Source of the DNA: Pseudomonadota bacterium
GTDB lineage: Bacteria > Bdellovibrionota_C > UBA2361 > SZUA-149 > DAOLCO01
DNA: 64,000 nucleotides
Direction of reading: 5' to 3'
Assembly (NCBI GenBank): GCA_027487795.1
Contig: JAIYCX010000012.1
Location: 84,407-148,406 of the forward strand
The notes beneath the pieces are model-generated. The model was not told where the DNA came from and searched no databases. It saw only the letters and a program-made list of their open reading frames with translations. The position numbers were made by a program, and so were the translations under genes. This document shows, in pieces, positions 9,066 to 17,219 of the stretch (the first letter of the stretch is position 1; each line of letters starts with the position of its first letter).

Positions 9066-9374
9066 TTACATAACGCTGGTGGGAGAATTCGCACTCCAAT
9101 AACTTCCAGTGTTAGATGTAATCTTGACGCCGTGCTTTTCGTTGAAGTGAACAACATGGCCCTTACCTTCGAGGAACGTTTTTGCTGTTAGCAAAAGTTC
9201 CTCTTTGGAAGTAAGTGCAAAGTTTGCTCCTTCACCCATTAACACATCCTCTTCACTTGGCCAATCGTTGAAGATTGCGATAAAAATACTGCGAACAGTA
9301 TTCTCATCTTCCTCGCGGAGGGCCTTGTGAAGTGAGGATTGAACGACCGCACAAAGAAAGTAACCGCTGCTCAT
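9066..9374 (-). CDS. Small protein of unknown function (102 aa)
   Basis: The start at 9374 follows AAAAAGGAACTTAT, a good ribosome site. The product is acidic, cytoplasmic and without a recognised domain. It contains an acidic helix (HKALREEDENTVRSIF), a Trp-rich bend (FNDWPSEEDVLMGEG), a helix TSKEELLLTAKTFLEG and a C-terminal strand-rich end with one Trp. I cannot assign a family. A 5' leader hairpin (9395-9439) precedes it, as for other unknown genes in this window. It runs towards palindromic copy 3. Confidence 0.65.
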   Translation of the reverse strand: MSSGYFLCAVVQSSLHKALREEDENTVRSIFIAIFNDWPSEEDVLMGEGANFALTSKEELLLTAKTFLEGKGHVVHFNEKHGVKITSNTGSYWSANSPTSVM

Positions 9375-9394
9375 ATAAGTTCCTTTTTGTTAGA

Positions 9395-9439
9395 GTGATC
9401 AGCCTACTAAACCGGTAGACTCACTAGGCTGACCATCAC
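9395..9439 (-). promoter_or_regulatory. Leader hairpin of the 9066 gene
   Basis: GTGATCAGCCTA (9395-9406) pairs with TAGGCTGACCATCAC (9425-9439) with a two-base bulge. On the minus strand the hairpin ends about 20 nt before the start codon of 9374 and lies just upstream of its ribosome site. There is no U run after it, so a role in mRNA stability or regulation is more likely than termination. Confidence 0.45.
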
Positions 9440-9573
9440 ATTAGAAACTAGAGCAAAAACCTTATTTTAACCTTAACTACATCTTCATGTTTTTATTATG
9501 ATATATAAATTTTTTATGTAGCTAATATTATGAAAATAAATTTTAAGATCTTGAAATTTATAGTGATTAATAA

Positions 9574-10383
9574 CTATAAAAAATCTATCGGCGGCCAGGT
9601 TTTATTGAATTCTATTTGGGCTTCCCAGTCTGGAATTACTTCATAGCCTGGTGTTATTAGAAGAGTAGGGGGGTATCCGGGTGCTAGTCTATTGATTCTT
9701 ACTTGTAGACCTTCTACGGAAAAGAAGACGCGCCAGCCTCCAGTGCTGAGACGAAAGCTATTATCGTGATAATTACTAATTCTATTTGTTCTACTTTTTT
9801 TAGGAGCGCGTTCTAGGATTTTTATTGATTTTGTTAGAAAGTCAATTTGCCAATTTTCTTTAAGCCAGCTTGCTTGTAATTCAGCTACAGGAGAAAGTGA
9901 TACTGTAAATTTACTAGGTTCTAATAATTCTTTTTCTACATCTACAAGCCAACCTTGGCGCTGATCTGGGAAGGAATCGATTTTGCTTATGTAAGGTTTT
10001 ATATCCAGTATCGGAGTTTGATCTAGTAAATCTGTATTTCCAACTGTAATTTTTCTTCCATCTATTGAAATTAAAGGAACAGAGGTTATGCCAATAGGAC
10101 AAGGTCGGTGTGGAGAACGAGTAGCAAAAACACCACGACGTTTTTCCGGACCTCTTGGAGGTGTAACAAGTGGCCTCCAGTTTGTATTTTTATGAAACCA
10201 CCAAATAATCCAAATTCGCTCAAAGCCGATTAAGTCACGCAGGGCTAACTCATAGTCATTATCTGGATAGAGTTCTATAACATTCTGCTCGCTTATATCA
10301 TTCTCTGGCTGATGAGGAGTGTCGAACTTCACCTTCATCTGGGTGTGGATTATTCCAATTGGTTGGAAATTTAGTGAGTCCAT
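9574..10383 (-). CDS. trmO: tRNA (N6-threonylcarbamoyladenosine37-N6)-methyltransferase TrmO (TsaA/YaeB family)
   Basis: The 269-residue protein begins with the TsaA-family strand FQPIGIIHTQMKVKFDTPHQP and carries the signatures DLIGFERIWIIWWFH, RGVFATRSPHRPCPIGIT and DLLDQTPILDIKPYI. These belong to the SAM-dependent beta-barrel methyltransferase that adds the N6-methyl group of m6t6A37 in tRNA-Thr. The C-terminal extension (FRLSTGGWRVFFSVEGLQVRI) matches the bacterial TrmO C-terminal domain. It is transcribed alone, on the strand opposite mnmG-rsmG. Confidence 0.92.
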   Translation of the reverse strand: MDSLNFQPIGIIHTQMKVKFDTPHQPENDISEQNVIELYPDNDYELALRDLIGFERIWIIWWFHKNTNWRPLVTPPRGPEKRRGVFATRSPHRPCPIGITSVPLISIDGRKITVGNTDLLDQTPILDIKPYISKIDSFPDQRQGWLVDVEKELLEPSKFTVSLSPVAELQASWLKENWQIDFLTKSIKILERAPKKSRTNRISNYHDNSFRLSTGGWRVFFSVEGLQVRINRLAPGYPPTLLITPGYEVIPDWEAQIEFNKTWPPIDFL

Positions 10384-10624
10384 TTTGTATTAATATTCTT
10401 GTTATGAGAAAGTTTTTATGTGTATTATTATTCTCTATCGAGAGTTAAACATCAAGTTACTGGAATTATATTACTTTTTTATTAGTCACAAAAACAACTA
10501 ATTATGTAATAAGCTAAGTTAGAAGCTAGTCGGAATAATTAAAGGTTAATATTTGTTTTATTCCTTTCTATGCTTTCGAGGTAAATAGATTTTGCCTGGA
10601 TGGCCTAGAAAGGAGGTTAAGATT

Positions 10625-10822
10625 ATGCGAGAATTTGACTATGACAAGTTTGCAAGAGAAACTAGTGCGTTAAGAATTAGTTTGATCAAACTTGAAATGG
10701 ACGCCATGAAGAATTTTTGGATTTCATTGGAAAAAAGAAAATTTGGATTGGCGTTATTTTGCTACTGCACTGCTTGGAAAGCCAGTGCAATGTTGTCTGA
10801 AAGCCGTCAAATACCTGTTTGA
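10625..10822 (+). CDS. Small protein of unknown function (65 aa)
   Basis: The start at 10625 is set by AAAGGAGGTTAAGATT directly upstream, a full anti-Shine-Dalgarno match; the frame is open back to 10592 without one. The product (MREFDYDKFARETSALRI...) is mostly helical with an aromatic patch (KFGLALFCYCTAWKASAM) and two Cys. It may associate with membranes or another protein. No family recognised. Ribosome site and terminator (10832) together indicate a real, probably well-expressed monocistronic gene, like the small genes at 2174 and 60146. Confidence 0.7.
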   Translation: MREFDYDKFARETSALRISLIKLEMDAMKNFWISLEKRKFGLALFCYCTAWKASAMLSESRQIPV

Positions 10823-10831
10823 TGACTGTTT

Positions 10832-10864
10832 GGTGCTTTGTCTATCCGGCTAGCACCTTTTTTT
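10832..10864 (+). terminator. Terminator of the 10625 gene
   Basis: GGTGCT (10832-10837) pairs with AGCACC (10852-10857), followed by seven T (10858-10864). The gap 10865-11019 holds a further hairpin, GAGGGTTA/TAACCCTC (about 10917-10939), with no T run on either side. Confidence 0.75.
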
Positions 10865-11019
10865 ATTTAAGATATAAAAAAATTACTGCACTTATAGCTT
10901 TTAGTTTACGCCTTTTGAGGGTTATGATTCGTAACCCTCTGAATAAAAAAACCTTATGATCACGAAGTAGTTCATGGTTAAAAAATTATTAACTCAGTTT
11001 CGTGAGATTGCAGTGCACA

Positions 11020-11478
11020 CTAATCTTCATTTACTATTTCTAATTCTACTTCATTTTCAGTAGGAGTCATTGGAAGACATTCGTTATCTGACTCAGTAAG
11101 CTCTACTATTTCGGTAATATCGAATCTTGCTTGAGTTAAGCAAATGTAAGCTAAAGAATAGCCCATATTATTTGAACAATATCCGATCGCATGATTTAGG
11201 CTTCTTAAGTAGATCTGGGCTGAACGATATACGCCCGTACTTCCATCGGGACATCTATAATGACTAAGACAGTCGATGCGATAAGATGTTATCATTGGAC
11301 AAGTTCTGGGATGAGAACTTCCTTCCATACACATTCCAGGAGAAGTTGTTACTATGACAGGAATGCCTACAGAATCACAATAATCTATAGATGATACAGT
11401 GCTATTTTGAGCTTGGGAATAAAGTGGCAGTGTTAATACAGCAAAGACTGCTAACTTAATAATGTTCTTTTTAAACAT
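11020..11478 (-). CDS. Secreted Cys-rich protein of unknown function (152 aa)
   Basis: A Sec signal peptide (KKNIIKLAVFAVLTLPLYSQAQ) is followed by a compact domain with eight or so cysteines (YCDSVG, GMCMEGSSHPRTCPM, RIDCLSHYRCPDGSTG, GYCSNN, YICLTQ, ECLPM), fitting a disulfide-bonded extracytoplasmic protein. The tail is acidic (ENEVELEIVNED). No family recognised. It is divergent from the secreted protein gene at 11679; the 200-bp gap between them must hold both promoters but I see no clear -35/-10 pair. Confidence 0.7.
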   Translation of the reverse strand: MFKKNIIKLAVFAVLTLPLYSQAQNSTVSSIDYCDSVGIPVIVTTSPGMCMEGSSHPRTCPMITSYRIDCLSHYRCPDGSTGVYRSAQIYLRSLNHAIGYCSNNMGYSLAYICLTQARFDITEIVELTESDNECLPMTPTENEVELEIVNED

Positions 11479-11678
11479 GACTTATAACCTTAGTTAAAAT
11501 TTATTAGTATAATGTTTATTATGACTTTTGTTAGTGAAGGCGTGCTCTAAATTAATATTTATTTTTCGCATAGCGTTGCGCCATATTTTATAATTATTTT
11601 ATAACCTTATATAAAAAAAGAAGCATTTAAATATAAATTTTAGATAAGTAGACGCGCTATAATCTGCTACTAAGGTTT

Positions 11679-13589
11679 ATGTTAAATAATCAATATCAAA
11701 ACAAAAATAAGAAGCTAAATTTATCACTTTTAGCAATTTTTCTTAGTACTGTAACAATACTTGACTCCAGCATCTTAAATGCTGATAATCATTCGCCTAG
11801 AGTTTATTCTCCAGAAGATATTCCTGGTGAGTTACCACCAACTAGTCCTAATCCTAATCCATCCTGGAGCACATCAGTTCCATTTGTTACAGCTACTCCT
11901 GTAACTAGCCGCACACCGACTATTTCAAGTAGTCCAGTTTATTCAAGTTCTATAACTAGCAGTCCTAGGACAACACCTAGTGCCACTCCAACTCCGGAAG
12001 AACTTTGTCAATATATGGCTATTAATATTCATCAGACAAATATTAACGGGAAAACTGGAGGTCTTGATCCTAAAAATTACCAACAAATAAGAGCACTAGG
12101 ACGAGAAACTCAAGTTGGAGTTTGTTTGAATTCTAAGTTGGATGAAGCATTAGCTTTTTGTGAGGGAACAAATGGAATTTCCGTTAATAATAGTGGCTCT
12201 GGTTATATGGATGACTGTATTATGGAAATATTCATGGGTAGCGGCTTTTATCAATACTTGCATCCTAACAAATCATATTATCTAGATGATCTTCAAAAAA
12301 GATCCAATCCTGCTAATAATAGATGGCTAGATAAATCTAAACTCCCAAAGAATTATGGTTTTGCGAAATCATGTTCAGTATATCACCACGATGGAAAGAA
12401 CTTCATTTATGAAAGTTCTCCTGCGATCAACAATCAATGTCTAGCTAACAAGCCAGTAGATTCACGTAGAATGGTTAATTCTGTAGCAGAAGGTAAGCTC
12501 TACCTTGATAAAAACTGCAATTCTGTAAACTACGAACCAAAAATAGAAGAGAACTGTTCTGAGAATATGTACTATAGAAGTTCTCCGATATCTTTGATTT
12601 TTAATGAAGAGGATTTTGAACTAAATAAAAGTTCGTTAGTAAGTTTTGAATTAGATAAATCTAGACCTAATAATAGATATTGTGAATGGAAAGCATCTAG
12701 TAGTGCTCCTTTATTAGTATTTGATCCAGAAAACTTAGGAAAGATAACAAGCGCAGATCAACTATTTGGAGACTGGACTTTTGGTGGAAAAAGCCAGGCT
12801 TCAATGGATAATAAGTCAGTAGCTAATTCTAAATGGACAAATGGATTTGAGGCTCTTGGAAGCTTAGATAGTAATTATGATGATAAAATTAGTGGACAGG
12901 AGTTAGATAATTTATCTCTCTGGTTTGATAACAATAGTAATGGGATATCAGAAGAGGGAGAAGTAAAAAAGATAAGTTCTCTTGGTATAGTAAATCTATA
13001 TTACAAAAATACTAAAGTAAATAATCTTACTAAAGACTTATTTATCGATATCGGATTTGATAGGATAGTAAGTGGTAAGTTAGTTAGTGGAAAAGCTGTA
13101 GATTGGTATAGTAAGACTTCCTCTTCAGCATCTAAATTAATAGATGATAATATAGCTAGTTTAGAAAAGTTATATCCTGAAACCAAAATCGAAGTTAAGA
13201 CAAAAGATAATATATCTAAGATAAATCAAGATAAATTGATATCAGGAATCTGGTCTTGGAAAAGCTTGATTAGTAATAATGGAAAGCAAGATGTCTTCGG
13301 TGGTCTATTAATTTTAGACGGACACGATGATATTTTTGAAGGATATAGTCTTAATGAAAGATCTCTGGGACAAAAGGTATCTCAAAATGATCTTACTGAA
13401 GTATCTATGTTTAAACTAAGTGGTGAAAAAACAAATAAAGGTAACTATACATTCACATCATTTAAAGATGGTAATAGAATAAAAAGTTTAATCACGGTAG
13501 CTAAGAATGGTACTGAGTTAGAAGGTAAGACTATAGTAACTAGTAAAACAGGTAGTCTTAGCTATCATTGGATTGCAGTGAGAAAGTAG
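11679..13589 (+). CDS. Secreted protein with Ser/Thr/Pro linker and EF-hand-like calcium loops
   Basis: The 636-residue protein has an N-terminal hydrophobic export signal (about residues 14-36), a Ser/Thr/Pro-rich linker (about 50-105) and a Cys-containing central region. Near 395-425 are two calcium-loop-like stretches (DSNYDDKISGQELD and DNNSNGISEEGEV), the dockerin/EF-hand style D-x-D/N-x-D/N-G spacing often seen in secreted proteins. The C-terminal 130 residues (GIWSWKSLISNN..., ending HWIAVRK) look like a beta-rich domain that I do not recognise. Probably surface or periplasmic. A bidirectional terminator follows (13613). Confidence 0.65.
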   Translation: MLNNQYQNKNKKLNLSLLAIFLSTVTILDSSILNADNHSPRVYSPEDIPGELPPTSPNPNPSWSTSVPFVTATPVTSRTPTISSSPVYSSSITSSPRTTPSATPTPEELCQYMAINIHQTNINGKTGGLDPKNYQQIRALGRETQVGVCLNSKLDEALAFCEGTNGISVNNSGSGYMDDCIMEIFMGSGFYQYLHPNKSYYLDDLQKRSNPANNRWLDKSKLPKNYGFAKSCSVYHHDGKNFIYESSPAINNQCLANKPVDSRRMVNSVAEGKLYLDKNCNSVNYEPKIEENCSENMYYRSSPISLIFNEEDFELNKSSLVSFELDKSRPNNRYCEWKASSSAPLLVFDPENLGKITSADQLFGDWTFGGKSQASMDNKSVANSKWTNGFEALGSLDSNYDDKISGQELDNLSLWFDNNSNGISEEGEVKKISSLGIVNLYYKNTKVNNLTKDLFIDIGFDRIVSGKLVSGKAVDWYSKTSSSASKLIDDNIASLEKLYPETKIEVKTKDNISKINQDKLISGIWSWKSLISNNGKQDVFGGLLILDGHDDIFEGYSLNERSLGQKVSQNDLTEVSMFKLSGEKTNKGNYTFTSFKDGNRIKSLITVAKNGTELEGKTIVTSKTGSLSYHWIAVRK

Positions 13590-13612
13590 AGAAGAAAGCT
13601 AATTAGAAAAAT

Positions 13613-13644
13613 AAAGCGTAGCTCTGTTGATTGAGCTACGCTTT
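13613..13644. terminator. Bidirectional terminator between convergent genes
   Basis: AAAGCGTAGCTC (13613-13624) pairs perfectly with GAGCTACGCTTT (13633-13644). The A/T ends of the stem supply U-rich tails on both strands. It separates the secreted protein gene (11679) from the VWA gene (13650). Confidence 0.85.
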
Positions 13645-13649
13645 CAAAG

Positions 13650-15098
13650 TTAAATATTCTCATAATAGACGCCATCTGTCTGCTGACAAATTTTTCTCAA
13701 ATCATGATTTGAGCCGCCCATTACAAAAACGTGAACCTTAATACCTTGCATTTCTTCTGGTGTTACCGTGACATTATCTCTACCATCTGTAACAAGAACA
13801 ATATGCTGAGTTTGTCTTCTTAATTCAGGTGGGAGAGTTGCAAGCTTTGCTTTTGCAGTTAATAATGCTTGATTGATATTTGTTCCTGAGCCAATGAAGT
13901 TTTCTGCTTTTGCAAATTTCATAGCTAGCTGTGCTTCGATTGGATCGTCGGCAGTAGACTCCGTAGAAAGCTCATCGTCAAAGAACTGGTACATTACATA
14001 TGCATCTCTAGAAAGCACTGCAAGTAAACGATTAAATAAAATACCAATTGCCTTAAAAAGATTGCCTTTAAAAAGCATTGATGGTGACTTATCAATCATT
14101 AGACAAACAGACTGTCGTAGTTGCAAAATCGTACCTCTTTCTCTTACTAAAGCTTCATTTCTGACAACTTTCTCTAGAAATAACTTAGGATATAAGACTG
14201 CAAAAGCTAATGTTTGAGATTGTATCCTTGGAATTTCTGACAGATTTGTCATTCTACGGAAGCGAATTTCTTGACCACTAGGATCGGGAGTAAAACGCTG
14301 AGTTTTTACAAGAACAAATGAATCTAGCTTTTCTAGCTTGCGTGAAGTACTGATTACTAAAAATCTTCCTGGATGAGAAAGTAGATCTAAAACATCGTGT
14401 ATTTCTGATCTAACTTTGGGATCCATTCTTTTTCTTAAGCACCTTATTACTTTGCCTATCGCGTAGTGCGTTTGAAAAGTTTCTCCACTGAAAAAGAATT
14501 CTGCATCTTCTTTAGCTTTATCAAACTGAGCCTGAAGTTTCTCTGGAAGTTTCGCCATTTCAGAATCTGAGGGAAGGCAAGACAACAGAGTTACTTCTTC
14601 TTCGGTAAGTGATGTTGCAATTTCTGTAGCTTCTGCCAGCACGGCAAATACTTCTTTACTTGGACACTTAAACTTCTTTATGCACATGTCTATGATGAAG
14701 AAAAGCACCGAAGCGGATATTAATCTTGAATCAAAGCGGTATCCTGGAAGCTTAAGTGAACTTAAGCATTTCAAAGTTTTCCAGGTAATCAAATTTTGCT
14801 TTTGAGCTCTATTTTCTATCGTAGGATTGATGCTTTCGAGCATCTTTACCCACCAAGGAAGCGATCTAAAAAGATTAAACTTTATTTCTGCTTGTAATTC
14901 AATTTCTTCTTTTAACTGTCCTCCACCTACAAGAGAAGCAAGATCACTAAGGAGTGCTTCATTTGGAAGTTTAATTCCAAAATCATCTAAGGTCTCGTTA
15001 GTTTCCTTTAAGCCTGGTATTAGCAAACCGAAAGGTTGATTAACTCTGTTTCGTGAAAGTTTAGGAATCCAAAAATTAGAACGAAAAAAATTCATCAT
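13650..15098 (-). CDS. VWA-domain protein, partner of a MoxR-type ATPase
   Basis: The C-terminal third (about residues 325-482) is a von Willebrand A domain with a MIDAS site: DKSPS (DxSxS form) in CLMIDKSPSML, a Thr in GSGTNINQAL, and the Asp of LVTDGRDN. The N-terminal 320 residues are helical and unrecognised. MoxR-AAA/VWA pairs are known as chaperone-like systems that insert cofactors or remodel complexes. The start at 15098 has AGAAAGG upstream. The gene is 13 bp after the AAA+ ATPase gene, so the two are an operon. No third, client gene is adjacent. Confidence 0.8.
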   Translation of the reverse strand: MMNFFRSNFWIPKLSRNRVNQPFGLLIPGLKETNETLDDFGIKLPNEALLSDLASLVGGGQLKEEIELQAEIKFNLFRSLPWWVKMLESINPTIENRAQKQNLITWKTLKCLSSLKLPGYRFDSRLISASVLFFIIDMCIKKFKCPSKEVFAVLAEATEIATSLTEEEVTLLSCLPSDSEMAKLPEKLQAQFDKAKEDAEFFFSGETFQTHYAIGKVIRCLRKRMDPKVRSEIHDVLDLLSHPGRFLVISTSRKLEKLDSFVLVKTQRFTPDPSGQEIRFRRMTNLSEIPRIQSQTLAFAVLYPKLFLEKVVRNEALVRERGTILQLRQSVCLMIDKSPSMLFKGNLFKAIGILFNRLLAVLSRDAYVMYQFFDDELSTESTADDPIEAQLAMKFAKAENFIGSGTNINQALLTAKAKLATLPPELRRQTQHIVLVTDGRDNVTVTPEEMQGIKVHVFVMGGSNHDLRKICQQTDGVYYENI

Positions 15099-15111
15099 GA
15101 TATTTTCCTTT

Positions 15112-16302
15112 CTAGATTTTTTTTAAAGCTTCAGTTATTCGCTTAGCTAAGTCTAATGACATTTTGTAAGCTTCACCTTCGCTAGGCAGAGATGTATTCT
15201 TTCTATCTTCTTGAAGTTTGTTTAAGTCGGCTGCCATCTCATGAACTTTCTCTGGTCTAAGTTCGGAAACTCCACCTTCAATTAATTTAATGATCGCTTC
15301 AGCTTGTGACTGAATGCGATTAAAAGTTAGAAATCCACCAAATGCTTTTAATACATCTGGAATAGTTTCTTTTAGAAGAGTAACATTTCTACAGAAAGGC
15401 TTGGCAAACTTAAGACTTAATAGATCATTATCAATAACATATTGTCTTTTTTGTTTTCTAGCTTGTCTGATTACCGTATCTAAAGCTTTAACTGCGACTC
15501 GTGGAGTAACTGGTTTCTTTTCTCCTTTATTCTGACATGACTGAACTAAATTCGCTATAATAGGAGCAAGAGAAGCGTAATCAGGTCTTTGTTTTTCTAG
15601 CATGAGTTTGTAATCTGCTACTTCATGACGTGGCCACTCTACTTTAAGCTCGAGATCGCAGCGTTGTATTAAGGCTTCTGCTGATGCAGATTCTCTTTCA
15701 ATATCGGCAGGATTACGATTGGTACAAATTATCATGCAGTTAACGACCGCTTTGAAAATTTCATCACCTCTCATAAAAGAACCACGTGAGATCGTATCTT
15801 TTAAGTCATCTCTTAAGGCTCCAGGTAGATCAAAAAGTTCTTCCATAATGGGTAGGGAATATGCGAGCCATGAATTTTGAAGACGGAATCTAATCGCATC
15901 TTCTTCTCTCATGCTCTTCAAGCTAATGCCGCCGTAAAGCTTATCTTCAGTGGTGCTAATTCCAAATGATTGAAGAAATATTTTACTCTGATCTCCAGAT
16001 AATACTTCATCAACAAAGTCCCAAGCCATAGAACTTTTCCCATAACCTCCTCTACCCCATAACAAAACCATTTTGATAAGTTCGTTATCGTCGATCGTGG
16101 CGAGACCATTCAGTAACACATCGAGTACATCTTCGTAGTAGATATACTTTTTTTCGAATCTTCTTTTCAGCCTCTCTTCAAGCGGCAGATTATTACTAGA
16201 CTCATTATTGCTTGGTTCAATTTTACTTTTTGGAATGTGACTTGCCTTGCGGGTACTTGTAGCGTCCGTTATTGGTTTGTTCGGTAATGCGTCATCCGAC
16301 AT
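15112..16302 (-). CDS. AAA+ ATPase, MoxR-like
   Basis: The 396-residue cytoplasmic protein has Walker A GRGGYGKSS (about residues 85-93), a sensor-1-like segment IICTNRNPADI followed by an arginine-finger-type ALIQRCDLELKVEWP, as in MoxR ATPases. The N-terminal 45 residues are polar and disordered. It lacks the canonical DExx Walker B, though PIMEELFDLPG occupies that place, so hydrolysis should not be assumed. It is the first gene of an operon with the VWA protein. The leader contains nested hairpins (16335-16397) and a GAAAGG ribosome site. Confidence 0.75.
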   Translation of the reverse strand: MSDDALPNKPITDATSTRKASHIPKSKIEPSNNESSNNLPLEERLKRRFEKKYIYYEDVLDVLLNGLATIDDNELIKMVLLWGRGGYGKSSMAWDFVDEVLSGDQSKIFLQSFGISTTEDKLYGGISLKSMREEDAIRFRLQNSWLAYSLPIMEELFDLPGALRDDLKDTISRGSFMRGDEIFKAVVNCMIICTNRNPADIERESASAEALIQRCDLELKVEWPRHEVADYKLMLEKQRPDYASLAPIIANLVQSCQNKGEKKPVTPRVAVKALDTVIRQARKQKRQYVIDNDLLSLKFAKPFCRNVTLLKETIPDVLKAFGGFLTFNRIQSQAEAIIKLIEGGVSELRPEKVHEMAADLNKLQEDRKNTSLPSEGEAYKMSLDLAKRITEALKKI

Positions 16303-16334
16303 AATCTTAATCCTTTCAAAAATTAAGGAACTAA

Positions 16335-16397
16335 GAAAGCTAAAACCTTTTTTGCTTTCTTCTCTACAAAGGAAATACTACTACCTTAGTAGAGAAG
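16335..16397 (-). promoter_or_regulatory. Structured leader of the ATPase-VWA operon
   Basis: Read on the minus strand: a hairpin with CTTCTCTAC/GTAGAGAAG arms (16389-16397 and 16359-16367), with an inner AAGG/CCTT pairing, then GAAAGC/GCTTTC (16354-16359 and 16335-16340), then a GAAAGG ribosome site. ATCTGGGTAAAT lies just upstream near 16414-16425, resembling the sequence upstream of the GspF-like gene leader. Confidence 0.5.
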
Positions 16398-16560
16398 ATT
16401 AATTAATTTACCCAGATTCGGTTTTGAGATTATAATTAATCAGAAGATGAATGGTTAATCAAGTTGTTTATAAATTAACTTTTATTTCTCTCACACGGCT
16501 CTTCTCTAAATACTCAGTGTGAAAAAAATAACTCATATTCGTCATTTCTAGCCACCCGAG

Positions 16561-16706
16561 TTTCGAACCCTTAAATCTTCCTAACCTCATTCTCACGCAT
16601 TTCCGCTGGAAATGCAGTTCCGAGGTGCCCCAAATTTTTTCTAGCTAAATTTAGCTAAGGAAAAAAATTTGCTCGAAGTCCGGTTAGTAAGACTTAAGGG
16701 TTCAAA
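16561..16706. repeat. Palindromic junction element, copy 4
   Basis: Arms about 16565-16586 and 16682-16703 pair with one C-T mismatch and one A-C pair (U-G on the other strand). The core is the shared one: GCATTTCC/GGAAATGC hairpin (16598-16615) and the A/T-rich hairpin (16631-16670). It lies in the 917-bp gene-free stretch 16303-17219, with the leader above, a second palindrome (16883) and a solo repeat end (17089). I see no gene in the remainder. Confidence 0.85.
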
Positions 16707-16882
16707 TCTCTTTTAACCCCTCCTTCATCTTTATAAAGAGCCAACAGTTTATTTCAAGTTATCATAGGTGTGGCACTATGCGAAGCAACATTGTGCCAAG
16801 ATACTTCTAATTTAATTGTTAATATAGGAGTATTTAAAAGCTTAGAATATATTTGGTAAAGAAAATGAAAAATAAAGAAAGA

Positions 16883-17048
16883 GTGAGCGTGAGCCGATAA
16901 TGCTCGTTTGCAGACCCGTAGGGGTTGGCTTTGGTGGAGGAGGAGCAATTAGGCTGGAAATTTTTTTGCTATGCAAAAAAAATTCTTTGCAGACTAATGC
17001 GCGGGGAGCTTGCTAGGGCAAAAACGAGTATTATCGGCTCACGCTCAC
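16883..17048. repeat. Long palindromic element of a second family
   Basis: A 27-bp inverted repeat (16883-16909, 17022-17048; one mismatch) starting GTGAGCGTGAGCCGATAATG encloses a 112-bp GC-richer core. The core contains a hairpin AAATTTTTTTGC/GCAAAAAAAATT (near 16958-16984), the same A/T-rich type as in the junction elements, and the repeated word TTTGCAGAC (near 16907 and 16986). Core sequence otherwise differs from the six-copy family. No second copy of it is in the window. Confidence 0.75.
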
Positions 17049-17088
17049 AGGTTAGTATAATATTCTAGAAGGTTAGAATTTATGAATT

Positions 17089-17112
17089 TATAGACCTATG
17101 GGTAATAGTAAG
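17089..17112. repeat. Solo copy of the MITE end sequence
   Basis: TATAGACCTATGGGTAATAG and the following TAAG match the terminal inverted repeat of the 57051-57270 element. Other single copies are at 29598-29620 and, diverged, at 36335-36356. No partner end is visible nearby. Confidence 0.65.
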
Positions 17113-17219
17113 AATTGGATGCGTGTTGGGAGCTTTAAACTATTCTCAACGAATTAACTTTATTTATTGCTGGAAAAGAGATTTTTTTGAAGATAAGATT
17201 AAAATAAATTTTATTTATT

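Noticed and set aside
9060..9100. tRNA-like 3' end (GTGCGAATTCTCCCACCA on the minus strand)
   Set aside because: No acceptor, D or anticodon arm fits upstream; the sequence is the C-terminal coding part of the 9066 gene.
8946..9191. Plus-strand open frame opposite the 9066 gene
   Set aside because: It begins inside a repeat arm and is antisense to a gene with a good ribosome site.
10304..10330. CTGATGAGGAGTGTCGAAC as a second hammerhead core
   Set aside because: The GAAA box is GAAC, stem II cannot form beyond one or two pairs, and the sequence lies inside the conserved coding part of trmO.
10917..10940. GAGGGTTA/TAACCCTC hairpin as a terminator
   Set aside because: Neither strand has a T run after the stem, and the 10625 gene already has a good terminator.
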